NCBI GenBank assembly: GCA_002354335.1
Contig: DELI01000013.1
Span: 1 to 64,000, forward strand
Reading direction: 5' to 3'
Length of the DNA: 64,000 nt
From: Sphingobacterium sp. UBA2700
GTDB lineage: Bacteria; Bacteroidota; Bacteroidia; Sphingobacteriales; Sphingobacteriaceae
The notes under the pieces are model-generated. The model was not told the origin of the DNA, did no database searches, and was given only the letters and a program-made list of their open reading frames with translations. The position numbers and the translations under genes were made by a program. This document shows positions 63,972 through 64,000 of this stretch, in pieces (within the stretch, counting starts at the first letter, position 1; each line of letters starts with the position of its first letter).

Positions 63972-64000
63972 TGTATTCAATAAGTAGATTACCAGTTGTT

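Overview
The window looks like chromosomal DNA from a Bacteroidota species of the family Sphingobacteriaceae, probably Sphingobacterium or a close relative. The evidence is several SusC/SusD and TonB systems run by ECF sigma/FecR pairs, lipoproteins with Bacteroidota lipoboxes, promoters of the TAnnTTTG type, A-rich rather than Shine-Dalgarno leaders on most genes, and a groES-groEL/secG neighbourhood. I see no rRNA, tRNA, CRISPR array or intact transposon.

Layout. 0-4.4 kb: an amino-sugar unit of GH89 alpha-N-acetylglucosaminidase and murQ, divergent from a GntR regulator. 4.55-8.94 kb: a four-gene module (cold-shock-domain protein, 72-aa HMA-like protein, DUF5916 outer-membrane protein, YgaP-like membrane protein) that recurs in the same orientation at 25.53-29.91 kb. 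The two copies keep almost the same internal spacing (offset 20,973-20,974 bp). Between them lie a LuxR-type TPR sensor, two small exported proteins and a debris zone. That zone holds a beheaded serine recombinase abutting a beheaded susD, a Tat-exported alkaline phosphatase and a tyrosine-integrase tail. After it come a sigma/FecR/TonB-receptor/lipoprotein locus, a frameshifted dnaE2 scrap, an HNH endonuclease and a DUF72 protein.

30-40.7 kb: a uronate locus. susCD, kduD, DUF4861 and kduI run on the minus strand, opposite a hexuronate-type MFS transporter followed by a LacI regulator; a perfect LacI-type palindrome lies in the divergent promoter. Outer-membrane uptake (SusCD), inner-membrane uptake (MFS) and the first two steps from unsaturated uronate to 2-keto-3-deoxygluconate (KduI, KduD) are present. 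The lyase and the KDG kinase and aldolase are not in the window.

42-54.2 kb: an eight-gene plus-strand locus of sigma factor, FecR, STN-type SusC, SusD, DUF4843 lipoprotein, PKD-like lipoprotein, two-domain retropepsin-like aspartyl protease and TlpA-type thioredoxin. No glycosidase is present, so a protein or peptide substrate is a reasonable hypothesis. This is the best candidate here for a poorly described system.

54.4-64 kb: housekeeping genes. These are a large TPR protein, a SnoaL-like protein, an aldo/keto reductase, a lipoprotein, a membrane-anchored MtfA-like metallopeptidase, groEL, groES, secG and an acidic TPR-tailed protein. Three copies of a palindromic intergenic repeat sharing the core TGYATTGGGTTTGAAA lie at about 25.4, 40.95 and 54.3 kb.
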